DNA of 64,000 bases from Pontibacillus chungwhensis (GCF_030166655.1 NZ_CP126446.1:2418001-2482000), one strand, 5' to 3'; shown: positions 17,254 to 26,537, counted from the first letter of the stretch. Made by a program: numbers and translations. Notes: generated by a model not told the origin, from the sequence alone.

Positions 17254-18228
17254 TTATGGAACAAGTACCAATTTCCCTTTTGTCTTACGGCTCTGAAGTA
17301 GTTCATGTACATTGGCTGCCTCAGCTAACGGGTAAACACCACCAATGGTAAGCTTCAATTCATCTCTCTCAACAAGCCCAAGGAGCTCTTGTAAGCTTGA
17401 ACTGAATAGTTTAGGCTTTTTCATAATTTGCGGTAAGAAAAAGCCAATTACAGATAGGTTACGATTCATTAAACCAGACGGGTACATTTGTGCTGGATTT
17501 CCACTCGCAACTCCGTAGACTACCACTCGTCCAAATGAGCGCATACATTTCACTGTTTCATGAAAAATTTCGCCTCCAGCCATTTCTAACGCAACGTCAA
17601 CTCCTTTGCCTCCATTTGCTTCTATTACTTGCTCACGCCAATTCTCTTCTGTGTAGTTGATCGCAGCATCTGCCCCTAATGATTTGGCAAACTCTAACTT
17701 TTCTTTGGTACTAGCTGTTGCAATGACTTTGCCGGCTCCGAACGTCTTCGCTAATTGCACCGCAAGGGAACCAACTCCTCCAGCTGCAGCATGAACAAGT
17801 ACCGTTTCTCCTTCTTCGAGTTGGCCCATAGTCTTTAGAATATGGTAAGCGGTGAGCCCTTGAAGAGGGAGAGCCACAGCTGTTTCAGGTGATACGCCAT
17901 TCGGAATAGGAATTAAAGTCTGAGCGTTTGCTACCGCAAATTCAGCATAGCCTCCTTTTTCAATAAGCGTCACAACACGGTCTCCTTTAGTCACATTCTG
18001 TACACCCTCACCAACTTCTTCCACAACTCCAGCTACTTCAGCTCCAGGAATAAAAGGGAGAGGGGTAGGCACAACATAGGCGCCCTCACGACGAGCTGTA
18101 TCTGCGTAGTTTACGCCGATCACCTCTACTTTAAGAAGAACTTCTCCTTCAGCAGGACTAGGATTCTTGAAGTCTTTCATTTCTAAAACCTCAGGTCCCC
18201 CATAATACTCAAATTGAACAGCTTTCAT
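17254..18228 (-). CDS. Quinone oxidoreductase-like MDR protein
   Basis: 324 residues of the zinc-independent medium-chain dehydrogenase/reductase group (QOR type): PGAEVAGVVEEVGEGV, and the NADPH-binding VHAAAGGVGSLAVQLAK. No catalytic or structural zinc cysteines are seen. It would reduce an enone, quinone or enoyl-type double bond with NADPH. It lies 12 nt after the crotonase gene in the operon and may reduce an unsaturated or keto intermediate; the exact reaction is unknown. Confidence 0.88.
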   Translation of the reverse strand: MKAVQFEYYGGPEVLEMKDFKNPSPAEGEVLLKVEVIGVNYADTARREGAYVVPTPLPFIPGAEVAGVVEEVGEGVQNVTKGDRVVTLIEKGGYAEFAVANAQTLIPIPNGVSPETAVALPLQGLTAYHILKTMGQLEEGETVLVHAAAGGVGSLAVQLAKTFGAGKVIATASTKEKLEFAKSLGADAAINYTEENWREQVIEANGGKGVDVALEMAGGEIFHETVKCMRSFGRVVVYGVASGNPAQMYPSGLMNRNLSVIGFFLPQIMKKPKLFSSSLQELLGLVERDELKLTIGGVYPLAEAANVHELLQSRKTKGKLVLVP

Positions 18229-18240
18229 AGATCTTCCTCC

Positions 18241-19026
18241 TTATTTGCCTGTAAACGCAGGCTTTCGTTTCTCTACAAATGCTTGAACGCCTTCTTGGTG
18301 ATCCTCAGTCGACACCATGACAGTTTGTGTAATACGCTCTTGCTCGAGTATGGAAGCCAGGTCACTTGTTTCAGATTGGTTCACAAGCTTTTTCATCATA
18401 CTAATGGCACGTCCTGGCCCCATGGCGAGTTTTGCAACATATTCTTTTGCTGATGCTTCAAGCACACTTTCTTCGTATACGCGATTCACGAGTCCAAGGT
18501 CACTAGCCTGATCGGCTGATATGGGTTCTGCTTGGAACAAAAGCTCTTTCGCCTTATAAGGCCCTAGCTTTTTGGTGAGAAAGTAGCTGCCTCCCCCATC
18601 TGAAACTAATCCTACTTGGGCAAAACTTAAAACAAACTTACTATCTTTGGCTGCTAGAATTTGATCACTCGCTAATACTAGATTCCATCCTGCCCCTGCT
18701 GCGAATCCATGAACGATGGACACAATGGGCTTTGAACATTCCTTCATCGCTAAAATGAGTTCATTTAAATACCCTAAATGGTCATATACATCTGTTGCTG
18801 TGGCGTGCCCCATTTCTTTTACATCTCCACCAGCAGAGAAAGAGCGGCCTGCACCAGAAATCGTAATCGCCTTAATTGCATCTGAACGATCGGCTTCTTT
18901 GATAGCTTGGGTAAGCCCAAGGATCATTTCTTCACTAAAGGCATTTAAACGATCTGGACGATTCAACACACAGGATAAAACTGGACCGTTTTGTTCAATC
19001 AATAAATGGTCGTTTCCTTCAAACAC
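18241..19026 (-). CDS. Crotonase-family enoyl-CoA isomerase/hydratase (PaaG-like)
   Basis: 261 residues. The oxyanion-hole regions are present (SFSAGGDVKEM, and GFAAGAGWNLVLASD). The two glutamates of classical hydratases are replaced: Asn115 sits where the first Glu (GGGxEL) would be and Gln137 near the second. Asp143 is retained in GLVSDGGGSYFL, the pattern of PaaG-type isomerases. So double-bond isomerisation (delta3/delta2 or related) is at least as likely as hydration. It lies between the long acyl-CoA dehydrogenase and the MDR reductase genes. Confidence 0.85.
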   Translation of the reverse strand: MFEGNDHLLIEQNGPVLSCVLNRPDRLNAFSEEMILGLTQAIKEADRSDAIKAITISGAGRSFSAGGDVKEMGHATATDVYDHLGYLNELILAMKECSKPIVSIVHGFAAGAGWNLVLASDQILAAKDSKFVLSFAQVGLVSDGGGSYFLTKKLGPYKAKELLFQAEPISADQASDLGLVNRVYEESVLEASAKEYVAKLAMGPGRAISMMKKLVNQSETSDLASILEQERITQTVMVSTEDHQEGVQAFVEKRKPAFTGK

Positions 19027-19044
19027 TCTAATTCCTCCTTTATA

Positions 19045-20814
19045 TTAGCGAATGAACATATTCGCTTCGATCATTTGAGACGCAATAACACGATTTCGTT
19101 CAATCCGATTATCTGTAAGAAAGGCATTTAAATTTATAGAAACCCCCATTAGAAATTGAGAGCGTATTTCATCCTTTAGTAACGAAGCTCCTAAATATTT
19201 CGCATTCGTTTCTACTCTAGCTAAACAATCCTCAACAAATGTTTGAGCTAACTTTTCTTTCAAAGTGGAATGGCGATCTTGTTTGGCTCTTGCTTTTTCT
19301 GCTCTGATCACGCTAGATTCTGCCCGGTACAGGTCGATCGCAATATTGGCAAGCTTCATAAGTGTTTCTTGCTCATTCTTCATGGCCTCACCGTAGGCTT
19401 CATAAGCAGCTCCAGCACAGACTAGGAAGATGTTACGGAACGTTTCTACAGCCTGATTTAGAGAAGTGAGAATGTCCTCCTCTTTTTGGACGCCACTTTC
19501 GAGCTTCGCCTGGGCTTTTTCTATTAATGAACGGGCATCCACTTCCCCTTTCGCAACCCTTTTAAAGAAAGCCCCTGGTATGAGTAAACGATTTATTTCG
19601 TTGGTGCCTTCAAAAATCCGGTTAATTCGCGCGTCACGATATGCTTGTTCGACTGGGTACTCTTTAATAAAGCCTGCTCCCCCGTGAAGCTGAACACCTT
19701 CATCAGCTATATAATCAAGTGTTTCCGACCCAACTACTTTACAGATTGCTGACTCTAATGCATGTTCATTCATTGCTTTTGCAATCGATTTATAATCAAA
19801 CGACTCCGCATATCCCCCTAGAGCTGACTCCACTAGCCCAGCCGTCCGGTACATAACAGATTCAGCGGCATACAGCTCACTTGCCATCGTAGCCAGTTTC
19901 TCCTGAGTGGCAGGGAAGTCGGCTATGCGCCTCTTAAACTGTTTCCGCTCAGTTACCTGGGCCAAAGTAGCATCTAAAACAGCGCGAGACGCACCAGTTG
20001 TTGCAAAACCAAGGTTAAAACGACCTAAGTTCAATACATTTAAAGCAATAACGTGCCCACGCCCTACGTCTCCAAGGAGATTCTTAACAGGAACTTGGCA
20101 ATCTTCAAAGATGACAGAACACGTTGATGAACCTTTAATACCCATTTTTTGTTCCTCTGGACCGATGGATACCCCTGAAAAACCTCTTTCAACAATAAAC
20201 GCTGAGAAATGCTCTCCATCAACTTTTGCATAAACAATAAATGTATCAGCGAAAGCCGCATTCGTAATATAAATCTTCGTTCCATTAAGGATGTAATGCG
20301 TACCTTCTTCATTCAGTACCGCAGTAGTCCTAGCTGATAACGCGTCTGACCCTGCCTCTGGTTCTGTCAGGCAATACGCTCCTATAAATTCACCAGAAGC
20401 AAGCTTAGGTAAGTAGGTTTCTTTCTGTTCCTTAGTCCCAAAATACGTAATTGGAAGAGAAGCTATACACGTGTGATTACTGTGAGCTACGGAATATCCA
20501 CTCGCACTACCAAGGGCTTCCCCCACTATTCCTTTGCTGATCTTATCGAGACCTAACCCCCCATATGCTTCTGGAATACTATGTCCAAGTAAACCCAGTT
20601 CTCCTGCTTGTTTCATAAGCGAAGCGACCAGATCATAATCTCCGCTTTCGATCGTTTCTCTATGAGGATAAACTTCTCCCTTTAGGAATTTACGTGCTGT
20701 TTCTTGAATCATTTTATGCTCATCCGTCAAATCCTCAGGGGTAAACATTTCTTCAAGCGAGATCCTCTCTGTTAGAAATTGACCGCCTTTTACCATCTTA
20801 TCGACTGGATTCAT
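19045..20814 (-). CDS. Acyl-CoA dehydrogenase (long form)
   Basis: 589 residues. The acyl-CoA dehydrogenase core spans about 20-420: AYCLTEPEAGSDA (FAD/substrate), LNGTKIYITNA, GHVIALNVLNLGRF, and the C-terminal FEGTNEINR. A helical C-terminal extension of about 150 residues follows, as in VLCAD/FadE-like Bacillus enzymes. It introduces the alpha-beta double bond in fatty acyl-CoA and passes electrons to ETF, not encoded here. The start overlaps the end of the comB-like gene by 17 nt, so the two are tightly coupled. Confidence 0.93.
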   Translation of the reverse strand: MNPVDKMVKGGQFLTERISLEEMFTPEDLTDEHKMIQETARKFLKGEVYPHRETIESGDYDLVASLMKQAGELGLLGHSIPEAYGGLGLDKISKGIVGEALGSASGYSVAHSNHTCIASLPITYFGTKEQKETYLPKLASGEFIGAYCLTEPEAGSDALSARTTAVLNEEGTHYILNGTKIYITNAAFADTFIVYAKVDGEHFSAFIVERGFSGVSIGPEEQKMGIKGSSTCSVIFEDCQVPVKNLLGDVGRGHVIALNVLNLGRFNLGFATTGASRAVLDATLAQVTERKQFKRRIADFPATQEKLATMASELYAAESVMYRTAGLVESALGGYAESFDYKSIAKAMNEHALESAICKVVGSETLDYIADEGVQLHGGAGFIKEYPVEQAYRDARINRIFEGTNEINRLLIPGAFFKRVAKGEVDARSLIEKAQAKLESGVQKEEDILTSLNQAVETFRNIFLVCAGAAYEAYGEAMKNEQETLMKLANIAIDLYRAESSVIRAEKARAKQDRHSTLKEKLAQTFVEDCLARVETNAKYLGASLLKDEIRSQFLMGVSINLNAFLTDNRIERNRVIASQMIEANMFIR

Positions 20815-21547
20815 ATTGTCCTACCTCCTTAATCGACCCTGACTGCTTAGAGAATACAGGGACGACTTTGAAATAATCTTCATTCGCCACAAACTCTATG
20901 TCCCTAGCCAACCCGTAAGCTGCCATCATTTCACCCACCCGGGTCTCCGCTAAGACTTCCTTTGCCCTATACGTTTCGTTCCTATAAATCATTAAAGCAC
21001 CCCGAGCCGCATCGGAAAGAGACCATTCTCCAAGCTTCATTAAAGCTTGAATAAGCCCCCCTGCCCCGTAATAATCCTCAAGGCAAAATGCGTTAGCAGA
21101 GCCTGAACATACAAGCACAAGATCTCCATGTTGATGATTGTGGTAGAGGTGTTCAGCTACGGCTCCTACATTTAAAAGAGAACACAAATAGACAAAAGAA
21201 GCTCCTTCTGATCGACGGGTAGCGACGGTCCCATTCGTTGTAGACAAAATAAGGGGGCGATCCTTTACGACAGAATTAAGCGCCAAAGGGTTTGGCGGAT
21301 GAAATCCATCAATCGTAATTCCTCCATATTCTCCTGCTACTATAGGATTCTCACGTTTCATTTCCTCGGCTACCCTTTTAGCTTCCTCTTCATTTAACAC
21401 CGGAATAACCTCAAGTGCTCCGTGCGCTAAGCTTGAGGTGATAGTAGAAGTAGCAAGTAGTACGTCAAACACAACCGCGACTGAGTCTGCCTTCCAGCGA
21501 GACGGATCAATATCTTCTTTCTTCATTACCACATGTATGCGCCCCAC
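20798..21547 (-). CDS. 2-phosphosulfolactate phosphatase-like (ComB family)
   Basis: 249 residues of the ComB family: VFDVLLATSTITSSLAHGA, NGTVATRRSEGA, SLLNVGAVAEHLYHN, and CSGSANAFCLEDYYGAGGLI. Characterised members hydrolyse 2-phosphosulfolactate in coenzyme M or spore sulfolactate synthesis. No comA, comC or other sulfolactate gene is near. Here it sits inside an acyl-CoA operon, after the kinase gene and overlapping the dehydrogenase gene, so it may act on another phosphorylated hydroxy acid; that is inference. GTG start with GAGGGTG 5 nt upstream. Confidence 0.85.
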   Translation of the reverse strand: MGRIHVVMKKEDIDPSRWKADSVAVVFDVLLATSTITSSLAHGALEVIPVLNEEEAKRVAEEMKRENPIVAGEYGGITIDGFHPPNPLALNSVVKDRPLILSTTNGTVATRRSEGASFVYLCSLLNVGAVAEHLYHNHQHGDLVLVCSGSANAFCLEDYYGAGGLIQALMKLGEWSLSDAARGALMIYRNETYRAKEVLAETRVGEMMAAYGLARDIEFVANEDYFKVVPVFSKQSGSIKEVGQYESSR

Positions 21548-21549
21548 AT

Positions 21550-22602
21550 TTACACCCTCGCTGTATCTTCAGCTAGTTCAATAAGGTGATTAACAAAGTG
21601 ATTCATGTGAGCAAATCGAGGATCATCGGTTTGCCCCATTTTATAACGGTAATAAATTTGCTGCACAATGCCGGCCAATTTAAAGTAAGCAAAGGTGAGG
21701 TAAAGGTTAACATTTGTTACATCCCGTCCACTCTTCTCAGCATAACGCTGTATAAATTCGTCACGAGTGAAGAATCCATCCTCAGTTGTAAGAGGAGGCT
21801 TACCGAGCCCTTTTCTTAAAGACTCCGGGTCATCTTTTTCAATCCAATAGCCTAAGGCTACCCCGAGATCTGCCATTGGATCACCGACTGTCGTCATTTC
21901 CCAATCAAAAAGCCCTACCATACGGCTGTAATCATGACTAGCAAACATGGCATTATTCAATTTGTAATCGTAATGAATCACGGATGCTTCAGAAGAAGAG
22001 GGTATATGTTCAACCAACCACTTCTTAATCCGTTCCCCAGATTTCACATCATCTGTTATAGAATTGTCATACCGTTTGATCCACCCATGCACCTGACGTT
22101 CCATGAACCCTTCAGGCTTCCCCATTGTTTCGAGTTCTGTACCCTTATAGTCAAGATTGTGAAGTTCTACAAGACGATCAACCATTTCTTTTGAAATCGT
22201 TTGACCGAGTTCAGGAGAACCTTCTATCCCATCTGGCCATTCTGTATCAAGAACAATCCCCCTTTTTCTTTCCATTATGAAAAAAGGAGCCCCGAATACA
22301 GATTCATCTCCGTAAACGAACGGTTTAGGAGCAAGATCAAACTTTTTATTAAGCGCTTTCAAAATTGTGTATTCACGATGCATATCATGAGCTTTCGGAG
22401 CTACTGGCCCTAAAGGAGGGCGCCTCAGGACAGCTTCCCACTCTCCTGCTTTTAATTCATAAGTTAAATTTGAATGCCCCGCACCAAACTGACGAACTTC
22501 TAATCCCCTTTGAGGGAAAGATGGTACATGTTCTTTCAAAAATGCTTCCAATTTCTTCACTTCTAGCTCTTCTCCACTCCTTACTGGCTGGGTCTCTTGC
22601 AT
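21550..22602 (-). CDS. APH-family kinase (ACAD10/11-type, LvaA-like)
   Basis: 350 residues of the aminoglycoside phosphotransferase/choline kinase fold. The subgroup signature VLRRPPLGPVAPKAHDMHRE follows the N-lobe. The catalytic loop is His210-Tyr-Asp212-Tyr-Lys-Leu-Asn, and the metal-binding loop is LFDWEMTTVGDP (Asp233). This is the kinase type fused to the dehydrogenase in ACAD10/11 and free as LvaA in the Pseudomonas levulinate pathway, where it phosphorylates 4-hydroxyacyl-CoA. That role is the best hypothesis here; drug resistance is unlikely. Confidence 0.88.
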   Translation of the reverse strand: MQETQPVRSGEELEVKKLEAFLKEHVPSFPQRGLEVRQFGAGHSNLTYELKAGEWEAVLRRPPLGPVAPKAHDMHREYTILKALNKKFDLAPKPFVYGDESVFGAPFFIMERKRGIVLDTEWPDGIEGSPELGQTISKEMVDRLVELHNLDYKGTELETMGKPEGFMERQVHGWIKRYDNSITDDVKSGERIKKWLVEHIPSSSEASVIHYDYKLNNAMFASHDYSRMVGLFDWEMTTVGDPMADLGVALGYWIEKDDPESLRKGLGKPPLTTEDGFFTRDEFIQRYAEKSGRDVTNVNLYLTFAYFKLAGIVQQIYYRYKMGQTDDPRFAHMNHFVNHLIELAEDTARV

Positions 22603-22617
22603 TGTTCTCCTCCTTTC

Positions 22618-23013
22618 TTAATCGTTGACGATATAATGAGCTAACTTCTCCCGAATTGAATTAGAAAGGGGATGGCTCTTCTCTGTTTCGACATTAAAAG
22701 AAACGATGACAGTCTCCCCTCTTGCTATCAATTCTTTTGTTTCGTCATCATAGATTTCTTGTTGGGCAGTAAAACTGCTATTACCGATCCTCGTAATCTT
22801 CGTCTCAATTACAAGAACCTGTCTAAAATAAGCTTGTTTTATAAAATCACACTTCGCTGAAGCAAGTACATAATTCTGATCGTTATTGAAGATAGCTGCA
22901 TCATAAAAAAACTGAATTCTAGCATCTTCAAAATAAACGAAATAGTTACTGTTATTCACATGACCAAGTAAGTCCGTTTCACAAAAACGGACGATTACTT
23001 TATGCTGGTGCAT
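22618..23013 (-). CDS. Acyl-CoA thioesterase (4HBT/YbgC-type hotdog fold)
   Basis: 131 residues with the hotdog signature RFCETDLLGHVNNSNYFVYFEDAR, in which the Asp of the TDxxGHVNN motif is catalytic. It cleaves acyl-CoA thioesters, releasing CoA. Placed 15-16 nt from both neighbours in the operon, it may rescue CoA from dead-end intermediates. ATG start with a GGTGAGG site. Confidence 0.9.
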   Translation of the reverse strand: MHQHKVIVRFCETDLLGHVNNSNYFVYFEDARIQFFYDAAIFNNDQNYVLASAKCDFIKQAYFRQVLVIETKITRIGNSSFTAQQEIYDDETKELIARGETVIVSFNVETEKSHPLSNSIREKLAHYIVND

Positions 23014-23028
23014 ATCGCCACCTCACCT

Positions 23029-23907
23029 TTATGAACGCACTTTTCCATTTTCGTTATATTCATAGAATCCTTTGCCGGTCTTTCGTCCAAGTTCTCCTGC
23101 ATCTACTTTATCCACAATGGTTTTTGGAGGCTGATCCAGAGGATTCCCTGACTCGTTGTATTGCTGTTGCATCACATAATACCCAACGTCAATACCTGAT
23201 AGATCAAGCAATTCAAAAGGACCTAGTGGATGACTTAAGGCTTTCCTTGTAATCGTATCAATGTCTTTGAAATCAGCGTAGCCATTTTCATAGAGACTCA
23301 TAGCTTCTTTTTGGATCGCGAAAAGGATTCGATTGGCAATAAATCCTGAAATCTCTTTTTGAAGAAGGACGGCTGTCCGGTTCATTTGCTCACTAACTTC
23401 CATCGCAGTTTGGGCTGTTTCTTCTGAGGTGTGATCCCCCTTTACCACCTCCACACAATCCATCACAAGAGCCGGGAAGAAGAAATGCATGTTGCACACT
23501 CTGTCAGGTCGCTCTGTTGCGTCAGCAATCAAAGAACTTACAATAGTAGAACTATTGGTAGCAAGGATTGTGTGTGCAGGAGCAATCTTATCAAGATCAC
23601 TGAAGACATCGCGCTTTACATCAAGTTTTTCCACCACGGCCTCAATGACGAAATCTGCCTCACTGGCTGCCTCTTCAAGGCTTGGTGTAAAAGTAAGGCG
23701 ATTGAAGGCTTCATTTTTATCACCTTCTGAAATCTTATCTTTCTTCACCCATTTATCCATAATGCCGTGCAAGGTTTCTTTTGCTTTCTCAAGGGACTCT
23801 TCGTTTACATCCTGTAGTACGGTGGTATATCCCCCTAGCGCCCCAAGCATTGCAATCTGATGTCCCATTGAACCCGCGCCAATGACGGCCAGTTTATTAA
23901 TTTTCAT
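23029..23907 (-). CDS. 3-hydroxyacyl-CoA dehydrogenase
   Basis: 292 residues, the single-function length. N-terminal NAD site GAGSMGHQIAMLGALGG, central ATNSSTIVSS and the catalytic-histidine region NMHFFFPALVMDCVEVV, then the C-terminal dimer domain SGFIANRILFAIQKEA. It oxidises L-3-hydroxyacyl-CoA to the 3-keto form with NAD+. The usual HFFNP is changed to HFFFP here. No thiolase gene is in the window, so the cleavage step must come from elsewhere. Confidence 0.92.
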   Translation of the reverse strand: MKINKLAVIGAGSMGHQIAMLGALGGYTTVLQDVNEESLEKAKETLHGIMDKWVKKDKISEGDKNEAFNRLTFTPSLEEAASEADFVIEAVVEKLDVKRDVFSDLDKIAPAHTILATNSSTIVSSLIADATERPDRVCNMHFFFPALVMDCVEVVKGDHTSEETAQTAMEVSEQMNRTAVLLQKEISGFIANRILFAIQKEAMSLYENGYADFKDIDTITRKALSHPLGPFELLDLSGIDVGYYVMQQQYNESGNPLDQPPKTIVDKVDAGELGRKTGKGFYEYNENGKVRS

Positions 23908-23919
23908 TTCTTTACCTCC

Positions 23920-24483
23920 CTAAATTTGTATCCCTTCGAGGATCATCTTCATGTAAAGATCTGTTAACTCATCTTCTGAGACCTCACCATCCGGTTCATA
24001 CCAGAAGTAGCTCCAATTCGAGACTCCTAATACAGCAAAAGAAAGCATATCAGCGCGCAGATCACTTCTAAACTCTCCCTGATCGATACCCGTTTGGATA
24101 ATGTGCTGTAAATTCCGCTGAAATTCATCTCTTTTTGGGAGTACTTTTGAGGTATGTTTTTCACTTAAATGACGCATTTCCCTGAAAAACACCCTGGCGC
24201 TCTGAGCACCTGACTTAATATTACTGATGATCATTTTCACATTCGCATACAGTTTCTCTCGTTCCGTAAGCTCTTTGTCTTGTAAAATGAGATTCTGTTG
24301 ATCGAGCAATCCTTCAATAAACCGAAGATGAATATGCATCAACACGTCTTCTTTATTGGTAAAGTAATAGTAAAAGGTTCCTTTCGTTACACCGAGTTCT
24401 CTTGTAATATCTTGAATCGATGCTTCTCTGAACCCTCGTTCTCCGAATAGGGCTATGCTTGTATTGATGATTTTCTCTCTCAT
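23920..24483 (-). CDS. TetR-family regulator of the acyl-CoA operon
   Basis: 187 residues. The N-terminal helix-turn-helix is ASIQDITRELGVTKGTFYYYFTNKEDV (about residues 20-50), followed by a helical ligand domain. It is similar in layout to FadR/YsiA-type fatty acid regulators of Bacillus. Because it is the third gene of the operon and the operon promoter carries a 28-bp palindrome of TetR type, autoregulated repression relieved by an acyl-CoA is the natural model. The effector is not known from sequence. Confidence 0.9.
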   Translation of the reverse strand: MREKIINTSIALFGERGFREASIQDITRELGVTKGTFYYYFTNKEDVLMHIHLRFIEGLLDQQNLILQDKELTEREKLYANVKMIISNIKSGAQSARVFFREMRHLSEKHTSKVLPKRDEFQRNLQHIIQTGIDQGEFRSDLRADMLSFAVLGVSNWSYFWYEPDGEVSEDELTDLYMKMILEGIQI

Positions 24484-24519
24484 GTTTACGTTCCTCTCGT
24501 TAGTAAGTTGTGTAAGTCG

Positions 24520-25299
24520 TTAACAGTGAGCCTGCATCCCACCATCAACCACTAGCGTTTCACCTGTTACATAATTTGAAGCTGCAGAGGCTAAAAATAG
24601 AGCTGCCCCTTTTAAATCTTCCTCACTACCAAACCGATTTAGTGGTGTTCGATCCAAAATGTGCTGACCACCTTGCTCAAGGACCACTTTTGACATTTTG
24701 GTTGGGAAGAATCCTGGGGCGATCGCGTTCACATTGACGCCATGGGCTCCCCATTTCACGGCGAGATCTTTCGTAAGCGTTAAAATTGCTCCCTTACTCG
24801 CGTTGTATCCGACTGTATCCATAAAACGAGGATCAGCCCCGCCTAATCCAGCTACAGAAGCAATATTGATAATCTTACCTGCGCCTTGATCGACCATTAC
24901 TTTTCCAACAGCTTGTGCCATCAGGAAGGTTCCGCTTGCATTCACATTCATTACCTTTTGCCAGGCTTCAAGAGGCATTTCTAAAGATGGCGCCCCCCAC
25001 GTAGCTCCACTATTATTAACTAAGATATCAATCTTTCCAAACGATTCTATAGATTGTTTTACAACTTCATTTACTTGATCTTGGTTGGTGACATCACACT
25101 GCAAAGCAATCGTTTTAACACCATGTTTTTCTTCCATGCTCCGAGCAACTTCTTCACATGCTTCTTTCTTACGTGAACAGAGAACCAAGTTGGCGCCTGC
25201 TTCTGCATATGCTTCAGCCATTTGAGCACCAAGCCCCCGGCCTCCTCCGGTAATAATAGCCGTCTTTCCGGTTAGATCGAATAATTGTTGAACGTGCAT
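24520..25299 (-). CDS. SDR-family oxidoreductase
   Basis: 259 residues of the classical short-chain dehydrogenase fold: TGGGRGLGAQMA (cofactor), DILVNNSGA, IINIASVAG (catalytic Ser), YNASKGA (Tyr and Lys), and the C-terminal NYVTGETLVVDGGMQ. It is NAD(P)-dependent. In the operon it could interconvert a keto and hydroxy acyl group, for example the 4-keto/4-hydroxy step if the lva-like model holds. It is second in the operon, 12 nt after the first gene. Confidence 0.9.
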   Translation of the reverse strand: MHVQQLFDLTGKTAIITGGGRGLGAQMAEAYAEAGANLVLCSRKKEACEEVARSMEEKHGVKTIALQCDVTNQDQVNEVVKQSIESFGKIDILVNNSGATWGAPSLEMPLEAWQKVMNVNASGTFLMAQAVGKVMVDQGAGKIINIASVAGLGGADPRFMDTVGYNASKGAILTLTKDLAVKWGAHGVNVNAIAPGFFPTKMSKVVLEQGGQHILDRTPLNRFGSEEDLKGAALFLASAASNYVTGETLVVDGGMQAHC

Positions 25300-25311
25300 C
25301 GTCTTCCTCCT

Positions 25312-26520
25312 TTATTGATGTTTGGCGAGTTCAAGTTTGGCTATTTGACGTCGATGCACCTCATCTGGTCCATCGGCTAATCGTAATGTTCTTGAGTTAG
25401 CCCACTGAGCAGCTAATGTAAAGTCATCACTCACACCAGCGCCTCCATGAGCTTGAATCGCCCGGTCAATTACATTTAATGCCATTTGAGGAGCAACAAC
25501 CTTGATCATCGCAATCTCAGCTTTCGCTTCTTTATTCCCTACCGTATCCATCATATAGGCAGCTTTTAGAGTTAGAAGTCTTGCCTGTTCAATCTCTATC
25601 CGGGAAGTAGCAATCCACTCCCTCACTACCCCCTGATCAGCCAATGGTTTATGGAAAGCAACGCGTTCTTGTACACGCTTACATAAATCATCAAGCGCTC
25701 TCTCAGCTGCACCAATTAACCGCATGCAATGATGGATGCGTCCAGGACCAAGACGTCCTTGCGCGATCTCAAAGCCTCTTCCTTCTCCAAGAATCATATT
25801 TTGAGCGGGTACACGCACATTGTCAAAATCTATTTCTGCATGACCATGAGGGGCATGATCGTAACCAAACACCGGAAGCATTCGTTTAATCTTCACACCT
25901 TGTGCGTCTAGCGGTACGAGAATCATAGACTGCTGTTTATGACGAGGTGCTTCAGGATCTGTCTTTCCCATAAATATGGCGACCTTACACCGTGGATCTC
26001 CAGCTCCTGAAGACCACCACTTCCGTCCATTAATGACGTATTCATCTCCGTCTCGCTCAATCCTTGCCTCAATATTTGTCGCATCAGAGGAGGCAACATC
26101 AGGTTCAGTCATTGAAAAGCAGGAACGGATCTCTCCATCTAATAGCGGCCTGAGCCAACGAGCTTGTTGCTCTTCACTACCGTACCGCGCCAACACTTCC
26201 ATATTACCTGTATCAGGAGCATTACAGTTAAATACCTCCGGGCCAATGAGAGACCGTCCCATTTCTTCACAAAGAGGAGCATATTCAAGATTTGTTAGAC
26301 CAGCTCCGTATGTAGAATCGGGTAAGAATAAGTTCCACAACCCTTGATCTTTTGCTTTTTGTTTTAATTCTTCCATGACTGAAGGAACGGAATCAAAACG
26401 AGAGCTTTGTGCTGACAGCTGCTCTTCGTAAACCGCTTCATTCGGATAGACATGTTCATTCATGAAGGAACGCACTCTCTCAAGCAATTCATTTACTTTA
26501 TTTGAGTAATCAAAATGCAT
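25312..26520 (-). CDS. Acyl-CoA dehydrogenase, ACAD10/11 type
   Basis: 402 residues. Motifs: [67 protein letters not shown] and the C-terminal [18 protein letters not shown]. This DGPDEVH ending and the WWSSGAGDP stretch are characteristic of the ACAD10/11 branch. The ATG at 26520 has GGGGAGGAGG 6 nt upstream; a longer in-frame start at 26544 lies within the operator palindrome. As first gene of the operon and with an APH kinase downstream, it probably removes phosphate from a 4-phospho-acyl-CoA rather than doing simple oxidation (inference). Confidence 0.92.
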   Translation of the reverse strand: MHFDYSNKVNELLERVRSFMNEHVYPNEAVYEEQLSAQSSRFDSVPSVMEELKQKAKDQGLWNLFLPDSTYGAGLTNLEYAPLCEEMGRSLIGPEVFNCNAPDTGNMEVLARYGSEEQQARWLRPLLDGEIRSCFSMTEPDVASSDATNIEARIERDGDEYVINGRKWWSSGAGDPRCKVAIFMGKTDPEAPRHKQQSMILVPLDAQGVKIKRMLPVFGYDHAPHGHAEIDFDNVRVPAQNMILGEGRGFEIAQGRLGPGRIHHCMRLIGAAERALDDLCKRVQERVAFHKPLADQGVVREWIATSRIEIEQARLLTLKAAYMMDTVGNKEAKAEIAMIKVVAPQMALNVIDRAIQAHGGAGVSDDFTLAAQWANSRTLRLADGPDEVHRRQIAKLELAKHQ

Positions 26521-26537
26521 GGTTTTCCTCCTCCCCA

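Noticed and set aside
21550-22602. Reading the APH-family gene as an aminoglycoside resistance gene
   Set aside because: The N-lobe signature and the acyl-CoA operon context match ACAD10/11-type kinases, not drug kinases.
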